Source: Paraburkholderia sp. FT54 (GTDB taxonomy: Bacteria > Pseudomonadota > Gammaproteobacteria > Burkholderiales > Burkholderiaceae). From it: a stretch of 64,000 bases of DNA. Below are positions 43,186-55,600 of the stretch, in pieces. The translations under genes were made by a program, and so were the position numbers. Every line of letters begins with the position of its first letter. Position 1 is the first letter of the stretch. The stretch spans positions 1,488,001 through 1,552,000 of the forward strand of contig NZ_CP134196.1 in assembly GCF_031585635.1 (NCBI RefSeq), in the 5' to 3' direction. The notes below the pieces were generated by a model, which made no database searches, had not been told where the DNA came from, and saw nothing but the letters and a program-made list of their open reading frames with translations.

Positions 43186-43877
43186 CATCGACCCACACGC
43201 TGACTATCGACGCCCAACCCGGCCCGTTCAGCTTCGACTCCGCGAAAACCGCGCTGGTCGTGATCGACATGCAGCGTGATTTCATCGAGCCGGGCGGCTT
43301 CGGCGAATCGCTCGGCAACGACGTCTCGCTGCTCGCGGAAATCGTGCCGACGGTGGCCGCGCTGCTGGCCTTCGCGCGCAGGCATCAATGGCTCGTCGTG
43401 CATACGCGTGAATCGCATGCCGCGGATCTGTCCGACTGTCCGTCCGCCAAACGTCTGCGCGGCGCGCCGAATGCGCGCATCGGAGACGCCGGGCCGATGG
43501 GCCGCATCCTGATTCGCGGCGAGCCCGGCAATGCGATCGTCGAACCGCTCGCGCCGCTGGCGGGCGAACTGGTGATCGACAAACCCGGCAAGGGCGCGTT
43601 CTACGCGACCCGGCTCGGCGAAGAGCTTGCGATGCGCGGCATCACGCATCTGGTGTTTGCCGGCGTGACCACCGAAGTGTGCGTGCAAACCTCCATGCGC
43701 GAAGCCAACGACCGTGGCTACGACAGCCTGCTGATCGAAGACGCCACCGCGAGCTATTTCCCCGCGTTCAAACAGGCGACGCTCGACATGGTGCGCTCGC
43801 AAGGCGGCATTGTCGGCTGGACCGCGCCCCTTGCTTCACTGATCACAATCGACCGGACAATCCCAGCATGGAAATAA
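43182..43877 (+). CDS. Second isochorismatase-like cysteine hydrolase, BiuH paralogue
   Basis: A 231-residue paralogue of BiuH with the same triad: Asp in [15 protein letters not shown], Lys in [11 protein letters not shown] and Cys in [17 protein letters not shown]. It differs in substrate-loop blocks ([33 protein letters not shown]), so it likely hydrolyses a related amide. Candidates are triuret (the TrtA reaction, giving carboxybiuret) or another condensed urea; this is inference. Its ATG overlaps the ATPase stop, and the AtzH-like gene starts inside its last codons. Confidence 0.85.
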   Translation: MTSTHTLTIDAQPGPFSFDSAKTALVVIDMQRDFIEPGGFGESLGNDVSLLAEIVPTVAALLAFARRHQWLVVHTRESHAADLSDCPSAKRLRGAPNARIGDAGPMGRILIRGEPGNAIVEPLAPLAGELVIDKPGKGAFYATRLGEELAMRGITHLVFAGVTTEVCVQTSMREANDRGYDSLLIEDATASYFPAFKQATLDMVRSQGGIVGWTAPLASLITIDRTIPAWK

Positions 43878-44254
43878 ATCAGCCCGAAATCGTGGCGCAG
43901 GTCCACGCGGCGTTCATCGAATACGAGCGCGCGCTGGTCGACAACGACGTCGCGGCCATGAACGCGCTGTTCTGGCACACGCCGGAAACGGTGCGCTACG
44001 GCATCGCCGAAATCCAGCACGGCGGCGAGGCGATCCGTGCCTGGCGCGAGCGCTGCGAGCCGGTGCCGAAGTCGCGCAGGCTGCATCGAACCGTGGTGAC
44101 CACTTTCGGCACCGACTTCGCCACTGTCAGCACCGAATTCACCAGCGACGCCACGCCGTTGCTCGGGCGTCAGATGCAAACGTGGGCGAGGCTCAGTCCC
44201 GGCGAGGGTTGGAAAATCGTCGCCGCGCATGTGAGTCTTATCGGCAGATCATGA
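43868..44254 (+). CDS. AtzH-like protein (DUF3225, NTF2-like fold)
   Basis: A 128-residue protein with the SnoaL/NTF2-like architecture of DUF3225: [28 protein letters not shown], then [21 protein letters not shown] and [29 protein letters not shown]. In the cyanuric-acid pathway AtzH deamidates 1,3-dicarboxyurea to allophanate, next to AtzE/AtzG. Here AtzE and AtzG are absent, so its substrate source is unclear. It overlaps the upstream hydrolase by 10 bases. Confidence 0.82.
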   Translation: MEINQPEIVAQVHAAFIEYERALVDNDVAAMNALFWHTPETVRYGIAEIQHGGEAIRAWRERCEPVPKSRRLHRTVVTTFGTDFATVSTEFTSDATPLLGRQMQTWARLSPGEGWKIVAAHVSLIGRS

Positions 44255-44289
44255 AACGCTGATAATAAGAAAAAAGGGGCCTTGGCATC

Positions 44290-45036
44290 ATGAACGACGA
44301 CCCGACGAATCTGCTGGAGACGCCCGCCGCTCCAGGCGGGCAGGAGGCGCCCGCGGCCAACCCGCTCGCCGAGCAGGTTTATCAACAGCTCAAGAGCGAC
44401 ATCTTCAGCTTTCGCCTGTTTCCCGGCGACCGTTTTTCGGAGAACGGCATTGCGCAACACTACGGCGTGTCGCGCACGCCGATGCGCGACGGCCTGTTCC
44501 GTCTGCAACGCGAGGGCTATCTGGAAGTCGGTTTCCGGCGCGGCTGGAAAGTGTCGCCGATCAACTTCGATCAGCTCGATCAGCTCTACGATTTGCGTAT
44601 CGTGCTGGAAGTCGCGGCGGTGGAACGAGTCGGCGCGGGTGGCGATATCGCGCATGCGGCTGTCGAGGAATTGAAGACGATCTGGTGTGTCGAGCCCGAG
44701 TTGCGCGAGAGCGATCCGGTGAAGATGTTCGGCATGGACGAGAACTTTCACCGGCAACTCGTTGCCGCCACAGGCAACGCGGAAATGCTGCGCGTGCATA
44801 ACGAAGTGACCGAGCGCATCCGCATCGTGCGGCGGCTCGATTTTCTGAAACCGCACCGCACCAGCGCCACCTACGACGAGCATTCCACCATGGTCAACCT
44901 GATCGAACGCAACCGGCTGACCGAGGCGATCATTCTGCTGCGCGCGCATATCACGCAGAGCAAGCTGGAGGTTCGCAAGATCACACTGTCGATGCTCGCC
45001 GCGGCGCGCGACAGCAAGCTGCCGTTCGTGTCCTGA
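44290..45036 (+). CDS. GntR-family (FCD-type) transcriptional regulator of the ureide cluster
   Basis: A 248-residue regulator. The winged HTH (~18-85) shows LAEQVYQQLKSDIFSFRLFPGDRFSENGIAQHYGVSRTPMRDGLFRLQREGYL, the classic FadR/VanR opening, and the FCD domain follows with metal-site candidates (MDENFHRQLVAATGN; EHSTMVNLIERN). It closes the plus-strand cluster 36 bases after the AtzH-like gene, and is the best candidate to read the pathway intermediate and bind the inverted repeat before atzF. AAGGGG precedes ATG 44290. Confidence 0.9.
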   Translation: MNDDPTNLLETPAAPGGQEAPAANPLAEQVYQQLKSDIFSFRLFPGDRFSENGIAQHYGVSRTPMRDGLFRLQREGYLEVGFRRGWKVSPINFDQLDQLYDLRIVLEVAAVERVGAGGDIAHAAVEELKTIWCVEPELRESDPVKMFGMDENFHRQLVAATGNAEMLRVHNEVTERIRIVRRLDFLKPHRTSATYDEHSTMVNLIERNRLTEAIILLRAHITQSKLEVRKITLSMLAAARDSKLPFVS

Positions 45037-45055
45037 GCAGCTCGATGCGGCAAGC

Positions 45056-47660
<2,605 letters not shown>

Positions 47661-47671
47661 TGCGTCCGAAT

Positions 47672-47687
47672 ATTACCGGATCGTAAT
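47672..47687 (+). promoter_or_regulatory. ATTACCG-N3-CGTAAT motif before the response regulator
   Basis: ATTACCGGATCGTAAT (ATTAC-N6-GTAAT symmetry) lies 57 bases before the regulator start. The same pattern recurs twice before the RND operon (56041-56058 and, reversed, 56126-56143). Likely a binding site of the response regulator itself. Confidence 0.55.
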
Positions 47688-47702
47688 CACCCTGCCGGGT
47701 GC

Positions 47703-47726
47703 TTGACGGTATGATTTCACCGTCAA
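47703..47726 (+). promoter_or_regulatory. Perfect inverted repeat TTGACGGT-N8-ACCGTCAA
   Basis: 8-base perfect arms (47703-47710, 47719-47726) lie 18 bases before the response-regulator start and enclose a -10-like TATGAT. It may be a second operator, or a hairpin in the leader. Confidence 0.4.
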
Positions 47727-47744
47727 CGCAAAGCGGAGCAATCG

Positions 47745-48422
47745 ATGCGAATCCTGGTGATCGAGGACGAGCTGAAAACAGCGGCCTACCTCAAGAAAGG
47801 CCTGGAAGAATCCGGCTACGCGGTCGACGTGGCGAACGACGGCCCGCAAGGGCTGATCCTTGCCCTCGAAGAAGAGTACGACGTGATCGTGCTCGACGTG
47901 ATGTTGCCCGGCATGGACGGCTGGAGCATCGTCAAGACCTTGCGCGCCACGCGCACCACGCCCGTGCTGTTCCTCACCGCCCGCGACGACGTCGACGACC
48001 GCGTGCGCGGCCTCGAACTCGGCGCGGACGACTACCTCGTCAAGCCTTTTGCCTTCGTCGAACTGCTGGCGCGCGTGCGCACGCTGGCGCGCCGTGGGCC
48101 GCCGCGCGAAAGCGAACTGATCAAGGTGGGCGATCTGGAAATGGACGTGAACCGCCGTCGCGTAAAGCGTGGCGGCGTGCGCATCGACCTCACGCCGCGC
48201 GAATTCTCGCTGCTGCAACTGCTCGCGCGGCGTCAGGGTGAAGTGCTGAGCCGTACGCAGATCGCCTCGTATGTGTGGGACATGAATTTCGACAGCGACA
48301 CCAATGTGGTCGAAGTCGCGATCCGCCGCCTGCGCACCAAGATCGACGACAACTTTCCCGTCAAGCTGATTCACACGGTGCGCGGCGTGGGCTATGTGCT
48401 CGAACTGAAGGGCACCGTTTGA
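47745..48422 (+). CDS. OmpR/CopR-type response regulator
   Basis: A 225-residue two-component regulator: receiver with acidic ED at 7-8, phospho-acceptor Asp51 in [13 protein letters not shown] and Lys in YLVKPF, then an OmpR-type winged helix ([36 protein letters not shown]). It resembles heavy-metal and copper regulators (CopR, CusR, IrlR). It is followed directly by its kinase gene (TGATG overlap) and lies convergent to an RND efflux operon, the usual target of such systems. Confidence 0.93.
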   Translation: MRILVIEDELKTAAYLKKGLEESGYAVDVANDGPQGLILALEEEYDVIVLDVMLPGMDGWSIVKTLRATRTTPVLFLTARDDVDDRVRGLELGADDYLVKPFAFVELLARVRTLARRGPPRESELIKVGDLEMDVNRRRVKRGGVRIDLTPREFSLLQLLARRQGEVLSRTQIASYVWDMNFDSDTNVVEVAIRRLRTKIDDNFPVKLIHTVRGVGYVLELKGTV

Positions 48423-49882
48423 TGCGCGGCCGCTCGCTTGCCGCAGCGCTTGCGCTGGCGTTCGGCGCCACCACGCTGGCGGTTTTCGTGCTCGTCGGCA
48501 GTTTTCTGTATCTCGCGCTCGAAACGCAGATCAAGGCGCAGGACAATCTCGACATCGTGCTCGCCGCGCGCCACGCACGGCGGCTCGCCTCGGAGCTGGA
48601 CTCGGCGAAAGGCATTCGCGAGCACGGCGATCGTCTGGCCAGCATCGTGCTCGGCAACGAAGCCATGTCGATGGAAGTGTTCGATGCCGACGGCAAGCGG
48701 GCGATCGATCACAACATCGCCGCCGCGCTCGCCGGGCCGGATGCGGCGAGCGGCGCCGCGACCGTTGCGGCGTTGCCGCCGCTCACGCGCGTGCCCGCGA
48801 CGGCGCGCATCACCGAGGCCGATATCGGCGACTGGACCGGCCGTGACGGCGCGCCGATCCGCGGCATTCTCACGGACGCGCGGCTGCGTGACGGCGACAC
48901 GGCGAGCGTGCTGGTGGCGCGCAACATGAGCGACCGCTGGCTCCTGCTGGACCGTTACCGCGACAAGCTCCATATTGCCGGCGTGGCCGGCGTGGCGCTG
49001 GCCATGCTGCTCGGCTACCTGTTGATTCGTGCCGTGCTGCGGCCGTTGCGCGATATCGCGGCGAGCGCGAGCCTCGTCACCGTGAACCGCCTCGATACAC
49101 GGATCACGGTGGCGCGCGTGCCGCGCGAACTTGAAACATTGGTAGTCTCGCTGAACGCGATGCTCGAGCGCGTCGAACATGGTTTCCAACGCCTGTCGCG
49201 TTTCACCGCCGATCTCGCTCACGACATGCGCACGCCGCTCAGCAACATGCGCGGCGCCGCCGAAGTCGCGCTCGCCCGGCCGCGCTCCGTCGACGAATAC
49301 GAATCGCTGCTCGCCTCGAATCTGGAAGAGTGCGACCGGCTCGCGAGAATGATCGAGAACGTGCTGTTTCTGGCGCGCGCCGAGCATCCGCAGTTCGTCA
49401 AACAATTGCGCGAGTTCGGTGCGGGGCTGGAGTTGACCCATATCGCCGAATACTTCGAAGGAATCGCCGAAGAGGCGAATGTGCGTGTGCGCGTGAACGG
49501 CGCGGCCGCCCTGACGGCGGATCTCGAACTGTTTCGCCGCGCCGTGAGCAATCTGCTCGCCAACGCGATTCGCTATACGCCGCCGGGCGGCGAGATCGCG
49601 CTGCACGCGAGCGCGTCGGCCGACGCGGTGCGCGTGACCGTGGAGAACCAGGGACAACCGATTCCCGCCGAGCATCTCGACCGGATCTTCGACCGCTTCT
49701 ATCGGGTCGATCCGTCGCGCAGCTCGCTGCCGACGTCGGGGTTGTCGCAAGGGTCCACGGGTTCGACGGGGCTCGGGCTTGCCATCGTGCGCACGATCAT
49801 GGAACTGCACGGCGGGTCCGTGCATGCGGAGAGCGATGCGCGCAGTACACGGTTCGTGCTGATGTTCCCGCGCGCCCGGTGA
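48422..49882 (+). CDS. Sensor histidine kinase, heavy-metal-sensor type
   Basis: A 486-residue kinase: N-terminal transmembrane helix (LAAALALAFGATTLAVFVLVGSF), periplasmic loop, second helix ~180-200, a HAMP domain and then a HisKA H-box with His267 in FTADLAHDMRTPLSNMRG, followed by HATPase_c N box (NLLANAIRYTPPGG), and G boxes (NQGQPIP; GSTGLGLAIVRTIME). Order and H-box match CusS/CzcS/IrlS kinases. It forms one transcript with the regulator. The signal it senses cannot be read from sequence. Confidence 0.92.
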   Translation: MRGRSLAAALALAFGATTLAVFVLVGSFLYLALETQIKAQDNLDIVLAARHARRLASELDSAKGIREHGDRLASIVLGNEAMSMEVFDADGKRAIDHNIAAALAGPDAASGAATVAALPPLTRVPATARITEADIGDWTGRDGAPIRGILTDARLRDGDTASVLVARNMSDRWLLLDRYRDKLHIAGVAGVALAMLLGYLLIRAVLRPLRDIAASASLVTVNRLDTRITVARVPRELETLVVSLNAMLERVEHGFQRLSRFTADLAHDMRTPLSNMRGAAEVALARPRSVDEYESLLASNLEECDRLARMIENVLFLARAEHPQFVKQLREFGAGLELTHIAEYFEGIAEEANVRVRVNGAAALTADLELFRRAVSNLLANAIRYTPPGGEIALHASASADAVRVTVENQGQPIPAEHLDRIFDRFYRVDPSRSSLPTSGLSQGSTGSTGLGLAIVRTIMELHGGSVHAESDARSTRFVLMFPRAR

Positions 49883-49895
49883 GGCCTGCAACCGG

Positions 49896-51353
49896 TTACA
49901 CGGGCCCTGCCGCGCCGCCGGCTTTATCACCCCACGTGCCACCCAACGCCTTGAGCAACAGCACACTCGACTCCAGCTGCCGCGCGGCGATCTGATCCGC
50001 GATACGCTGGTTGGTCAGCGCAATCGTCTGCGCGGTCACCACGTCGAGATAGCTGACCGCGCCCGCATTGAAGCGGTTGGTCGTGAGCTGCAACGACAGA
50101 TCCGCGGCGGTGGTGGCGCGCTGCTGGCTGACGGCTTCGTCGGCGAGGGCATGCAAGGCGGACAGGTTGTCCTCGACCTGCTGGAACGCCACCAGCACCG
50201 ACTGGCGATAGTCCGCGACCGTGCCGTCGTATTGCGCCGTGGCGCCGTGCAGGGTGGCTTCGCGCTTGCCGCCGTCGAACAGCGTGCCGAACAGTTGCGG
50301 ACCGAGCGACCAGAACAGACTCGGCGCGCTCAACCACGGTGCGAAAAACGTGCTTTCGAGCCCGGCGGTCGCGGACAGCACGAGATCTGGAAAGAACGCC
50401 GCATGCGCCACGCCGATCTGCGCATTCGCCGACGCCACGCGCCGTTCGGCGGCGGCGATATCGGGGCGTCGTTCCAGCAGTTGCGACGGCAGACCGGTTG
50501 GAATCGCCGGCGGCGTCGCAGCCGAGCCATTCGGCGGCAGCGTGAAGGTCGATGCCGGCTCGCCGATCAGCGTGGCGATCGCGTGCTGCATCTGCGCGCG
50601 CGTCACGTCGATGTCGGTGTCCTGCGTGCGCGTTGCTTCGAGTTGCGTCGTGGCCTGGGCGACGGCGGAGGCATCGATCGCGCCGTTTGTCAGTTGCTGC
50701 TGCAACAGCTTCAACGCGGCGGCATAGGCGTTCACGCTGTCGTCGAGCAGTTTCTTCTGCGTGTCGAGCGAGCGCAGCGCGAAATAGTCGACGGCCAGAT
50801 CGGCGCTCATCGACAGGCGCACGCCTTCGAGGTCCGCCTCGCTCGCCTGAGCGTCGGCCTGCGCGCCGTTCACGCTGTCGCGCACCCGTCCGAACAGATC
50901 CGGCTCCCAGCTCGCCGTCACGCCTGCCGCATAGTCCGGCACGGTCTTGCCCGCGAGCGATTTCCCTTCGACGTTCTGCGAGGTCCGGAAGCGCTCCTGC
51001 GCGGCACCGGCGGTGATGGTCGGGAAGAACCCGGCACGCTGGTAGTCCACCATCGAGCGCGCCTGCTGTACCTGCGCGACCGCCTTGCGCACGCTCTGGT
51101 TCGAGACGTCGATGCGCGCCTCGAGCTGGTTCAGCACGGGATCGTTGAAGATCGTCCACCAGGGACCGCGCGGCGAGGCGTCGGCCGGCGCGGCCTGGGC
51201 CCAGCCGGGCGCGGCGCCTGCGTAGTGCGCCGGAATGTCGGCGCTCGGGCGCTGGTAGGGCGGCAGGGTCGAGCACGCGCTGAGCAGCGCGCCGACCAGC
51301 GTGGCCGCGAGAGCGCGGCGCGCCACCGGCTGTGAAAGAGACAGGTTGATCAT
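49896..51353 (-). CDS. RND efflux outer-membrane lipoprotein (NodT/OprM family)
   Basis: A 485-residue outer-membrane factor. Signal peptide with lipobox LSAC puts the lipidated Cys at about 27, followed by STLPPYQRPSADIPAHY. Two OEP repeats give the TolC-like helical barrel (AQVQQARSMVDYQRAGFFPTITAG; RPDIAAAERRVASANAQIGVAHAAFFPDL). It is the exit duct of the pump and the last gene of the minus-strand operon, ending 13 bases from the convergent kinase gene. Confidence 0.93.
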   Translation of the reverse strand: MINLSLSQPVARRALAATLVGALLSACSTLPPYQRPSADIPAHYAGAAPGWAQAAPADASPRGPWWTIFNDPVLNQLEARIDVSNQSVRKAVAQVQQARSMVDYQRAGFFPTITAGAAQERFRTSQNVEGKSLAGKTVPDYAAGVTASWEPDLFGRVRDSVNGAQADAQASEADLEGVRLSMSADLAVDYFALRSLDTQKKLLDDSVNAYAAALKLLQQQLTNGAIDASAVAQATTQLEATRTQDTDIDVTRAQMQHAIATLIGEPASTFTLPPNGSAATPPAIPTGLPSQLLERRPDIAAAERRVASANAQIGVAHAAFFPDLVLSATAGLESTFFAPWLSAPSLFWSLGPQLFGTLFDGGKREATLHGATAQYDGTVADYRQSVLVAFQQVEDNLSALHALADEAVSQQRATTAADLSLQLTTNRFNAGAVSYLDVVTAQTIALTNQRIADQIAARQLESSVLLLKALGGTWGDKAGGAAGPV

Positions 51354-51380
51354 CGGCAAATCCTTTATCTGGCGAAGCAC

Positions 51381-52658
51381 TCAGCTATGCGAGGCCGGCA
51401 TGATCTGAACCATCTGGCCGGTGCTCAGCGAATCGCCGGGGTTGTCGATCACGCGGTCGGTGGCGGCGAGTCCCGTCGTGATTTCCACGTGCGTGCCGAA
51501 ATCGCGGCCGATATGCACGGTCTTGAGCTGCGCGCGGCCATTGCTGTCGACCACCGCGACCGTCACGCCGTCCGGCCGGAACAGCAGGGCGCTGACGGGC
51601 AGATCGAGCGCCGGCGTGGTCGACTGCAATTGCAGATGCACCTGCGTGTAAGCGCCGGGCAGCAGCGCGCCATCCTTGTTGTCGACGTCGACCTCGACGC
51701 GCAGCGTGCGGCTCGACGGATCGATCGAGCCGGTGTTGCGCGCCACTTTCGCCGCGATGTGGCGGCCCGGATACTGCTGGGCGGTCAGATACACGCCGGT
51801 GGCCGGCGTGACGTACGGCGCGTCGTCTTGCGGCACGTCGACGAACACGCGCAGCACGCCGTTCTGCTGGATATGGAACAGTTCGCCCGACATGCCCGCG
51901 GTGCCGGGCGTGCCGCCCGCCGTCACCAGTGCGCCGACGTCGACGCGGCGCGCGGTGATCACGCCGTCGAACGGCGCGGTGATCTTCTCGTACGAGACCA
52001 GTTCGGCCAGATGCGCGACATTGGCCTGGGCCGAGGCGAGCATCGCGCGGCGTGCTTCCATGTCGCTGACCTTGGTGTCGGTGTCCTGTTGCGCGACCGA
52101 TTGGGTCTTCAACATCTCCTGCCAGCGCTGCGCGGTGGTCTTCGCGTAGTCGAAATTGGCTTGCGCGGTGGCTTCGTCGGCGCGGGCCTGGCGTAGTTGC
52201 GCGTCCAGGTCCGGGGCTTCGATCGTCGCGAGAGTCTGGCCGCTTTTCACCTGCGTGCCGATGTCGGTGTTCCAGTGCGCGAGGTAACCGCTCGTGCGCG
52301 CATAGATGGATGCTTCGGCGAACGGCGTGACGGCGCCAGGCAACAGCAGGTCGTTGACGGCCGGCGCGGGGCGCGGCGCGACCACCGACACGCTGAGCAT
52401 GCCTTGCCCCTGCGTTTGCTGCGTGAGCGCGGCGCTGGCATACAGACGCGGCACGATGCCGACGATCAGCAAAACGGCGGCCACACCGCTCAGCGCGAAG
52501 GGCCAGAGACGATGGCGCGGTTTTGCGCTGCTGTCGAGGTGGGATGCGGGAGCGGTGGCGTCGGCATGCGTAGTCCCCGCGGCGTGGGCGGCGTGGGTGG
52601 TTTCCGCAGCCGTGGCCGCCTGCTTACCCAACTCCGGCGGAAGTGATGAATCGTTCAT
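51381..52658 (-). CDS. RND efflux periplasmic adaptor (membrane fusion protein)
   Basis: A 425-residue HlyD/AcrA-type adaptor. A long polar, His/Thr/Ala-rich N-terminal cytosolic tail (~65 residues) precedes one membrane helix (WPFALSGVAAVLLIVGIVP). Then come the lipoyl half-motifs (YLAHWNTDIGTQVKSGQTLATIEAPD; VSYEKITAPFDGVITARRVDVGALV), a coiled-coil hairpin between them, and beta-barrel domains. The His-rich tail is unusual for AcrA-like lipoproteins and is anchored by a helix instead of a lipid. It sits between pump and outer-membrane genes. Confidence 0.92.
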   Translation of the reverse strand: MNDSSLPPELGKQAATAAETTHAAHAAGTTHADATAPASHLDSSAKPRHRLWPFALSGVAAVLLIVGIVPRLYASAALTQQTQGQGMLSVSVVAPRPAPAVNDLLLPGAVTPFAEASIYARTSGYLAHWNTDIGTQVKSGQTLATIEAPDLDAQLRQARADEATAQANFDYAKTTAQRWQEMLKTQSVAQQDTDTKVSDMEARRAMLASAQANVAHLAELVSYEKITAPFDGVITARRVDVGALVTAGGTPGTAGMSGELFHIQQNGVLRVFVDVPQDDAPYVTPATGVYLTAQQYPGRHIAAKVARNTGSIDPSSRTLRVEVDVDNKDGALLPGAYTQVHLQLQSTTPALDLPVSALLFRPDGVTVAVVDSNGRAQLKTVHIGRDFGTHVEITTGLAATDRVIDNPGDSLSTGQMVQIMPASHS

Positions 52659-52677
52659 GGGAAAGGTCTCGTCGAAA

Positions 52678-55600
52678 TCAAAGAGTGCGGGCCGTGACGG
52701 CGGATTCGTGTTTTTCAGTGCGTGCCGCGCGGCGTTTGTCGAGCCACGCATGCACCATCCCGTAGACGACGGGGACGAACAGCAAGGTCGACACCGTGCC
52801 GAGCGCGAGGCCGCCGATCACGGCGCGGCCGAGCGGCGCGTTCTGTTCGCCGCCGTCGCCGAGACCGAGCGCCATCGGCAGCATGCCGATCAGCATGGCG
52901 AGCGCGGTCATCAGCACCGGACGGAAGCGGCTGAAGCCGGCTTCGAGCGCGGCCGCGAGCGGCGGCTTGCCGCCGTGGTGGATTTCGCGCGCGGTGTTGA
53001 TGACGAGAATGCTGTTGGCCGTGGCGATGCCGATGCACAGAATGGTGCCGGTGAGTGCCGGCACGCTCAGGCGAGTGCCGGTGCTGAACAGCATCCACGA
53101 AATCCCGGCAAGCGAGGCCGGCAAGCCGCTGACGATGATGAACGGGTCGAGCCACGATTGGAAATTGACGACCATCAGCAGATAGACGAGGCCGATGGCG
53201 AACACGAGGCCGCTCGCGAGGCCGCTGAACGAATCGTGCATGGCTTGCACCTGGCCGCGCACGACGATGGACGCGCCCGGCGGCAATTGCGGCCGGATCT
53301 GCTCGACGAGCCGGTTCACGTCCGTCGCCACGCCGCCGAGATCGCGCCCTTGCGCCGACGCGAAGATATCGAGCACCGGCTGCACGTTGTAGTGCGAGAC
53401 GACGGCTTGCTGCGAGACGCGCGTCAGCGTGCTCAATGCGCCGAGCAGGTTCTGCGGCGCGGGGCCGGCGCCGCTCACCGAGGCCCCCGTGAGTGCGCCG
53501 GAGCTGGAGCCGCCGATCTGCGCGACCGGAATATTGGCGAGCGCCTGCAGCGAGTTGATGTCGTACTGCGGCATCATCGCCATCAGCGGATAGCTCACGC
53601 CGTTGCGCGGATCGAGCCAGAAATTCGGCGTGGTCTGCGAACTGCCGGAGAGTGCGATCAGCAGATTCTGCGATACGTCGCGTTGCAACAGGCCGGCCTG
53701 AATCGCTCGCGTGCGGTCGACGTTGACGTTGATCGCGGGCTCGTCGCCAGGCTGTTGAATGCGCGCGTCGACGAGGCCGCGCACGCCGCGCAGTTGCGCG
53801 AGCAGGCGGTTCGCCACGACACGGTTGGCGGCGAGCTTGTTGCCGACGATCTGGATATCGATCGGCGCGGGCAGGCCGAAGTTGAGAATCTGGCTGACGA
53901 TGTCGGCGGGCAGGAAGGCGAACGTGACGCCGGGGAAATCTTTGGTCAGCGTGTTACGCAGCGTCGCCACGTATTGCGCGGTCGGCTTGTGTTTTTCCGC
54001 GAGCGTGATCATCACGTCGGCATCCTCGGGGCCGATCGGGTCCGACGAGTCGTAGGTCAGATTGATACCGCTCACCGGCACGCCGATGTTGTCCAGCATC
54101 GCCGCGAGTTCCTGCTTCGGGATCACGTCGCGCACGCGGGCTTCGACCTGGTCGGTAATGCTCGCAGTGTCCTCGATTCGTGTGCCGGTCGGCGCGCGCA
54201 GATGCAGGCGGATTTCGCCGGTATCCACAGCCGGGAAGAAGTCGCGCCCGGCGAACGGCACCAGAATGAGCGAGGCGATGCAAAGCAGCAGAAAGATCGC
54301 GATAAAGCGCCGTGGGCTCGCGATCGCCGCGCCGAGCACGCCGCGATAGCGTTCGCGCAGCCGTTCGAAGCGCCGCTCGAAGCCGGCCTGGAAGCGGATC
54401 AGGCACGCAATCGGACCCTTGCCGGTAACTGGCGCGTTGCTGCGCGCGCGCATCAGATACATCGCGAGGGTCGGCACCAGCGTACGCGAGAAGAAGTACG
54501 ACGCGATCATCGCGAACACCACCGCTTCGGCGAGCGGCACGAACAGATAGCGCGCGACGCCGGAGAGCAGGAACATCGGCACGAACACGATACAGATCGA
54601 CAGCGTCGAGACGAAAGTCGGCACGGCGATTTCGCCGGAGCCGTTCAGGATCGCGTCGTGCAACGGCTCGCCGTTCTCCAGATGATGCGTGATGTTTTCA
54701 ATGGCGACGGTGGCGTCGTCGACGAGAATCCCCACGGCGAGCGCGAGGCCGCCGAGCGTCATGATGTTGATGGTCTGGCCGAGCGCGGACAGCGCGATCA
54801 GCGAGGTCAGCACGGCGAGCGGAATCGACACCGCGATGATCAGCGTGGCGCGCCAGCTGCCGAGGAACAGCAGAATCATCAAGGCGGTGAGGGCGGCGGC
54901 GATCACCGCTTCGCGCGCCACGCCCACCACGGCCGACTTCACGAACACGGATTGATCGGACAGCGCGGTGATGTGCAGCGCGCTCGGCAGGCCGGCCGCG
55001 ATATGCGGCAGCATCGCCTTGACCTGCTGGATGATGGTCAGCGTCGAGGTGCTGCCGGATTTCTCGATGGTCAGGAGCGCCGCGCGCTTGCCGTCGCTGC
55101 GCACCATGTTGGTTTGCGGCGCGTAGCCGTCGCGCACATGGGCGACGTCGCGCACGTACACCACGCCGCCGCCCACGGTCTTGATCGGCAGATCGTTGAG
55201 CGCGGCCACCGTGTCGGTGCTGCCGTTCATCTGCACGTTGTATTCCTTCGTGCCGATCTTCGCGGTGCCGCCCGGCAGAATCAGGTTCTGCGCGTTGACG
55301 GCGTTGACCACGTCGAGCGGGGCGAGTCCCTTGGCTTGCAGCGCGTGCGGATCGATATCCACCATGATCTGCCGCACCTTGCCGCCGAACGGCAGCGGCA
55401 CCGACGCGCCTTGCACCGTCGCCAGTTGCGTGCGGATCTGGCTGTTGCCGAGGTCGTAGAGCTGCTGTTCGGAAAGCGTGTTGCTCGACAGGCCGAGTTG
55501 CAGGATCGGCACCGTCGACGCGTTGTACGTAATAATGTTCGGCGGCAACGTGCCGGGTGGCAGCACGCGCAGGATCGACGCCGAATTGGACGCCGCCTCG

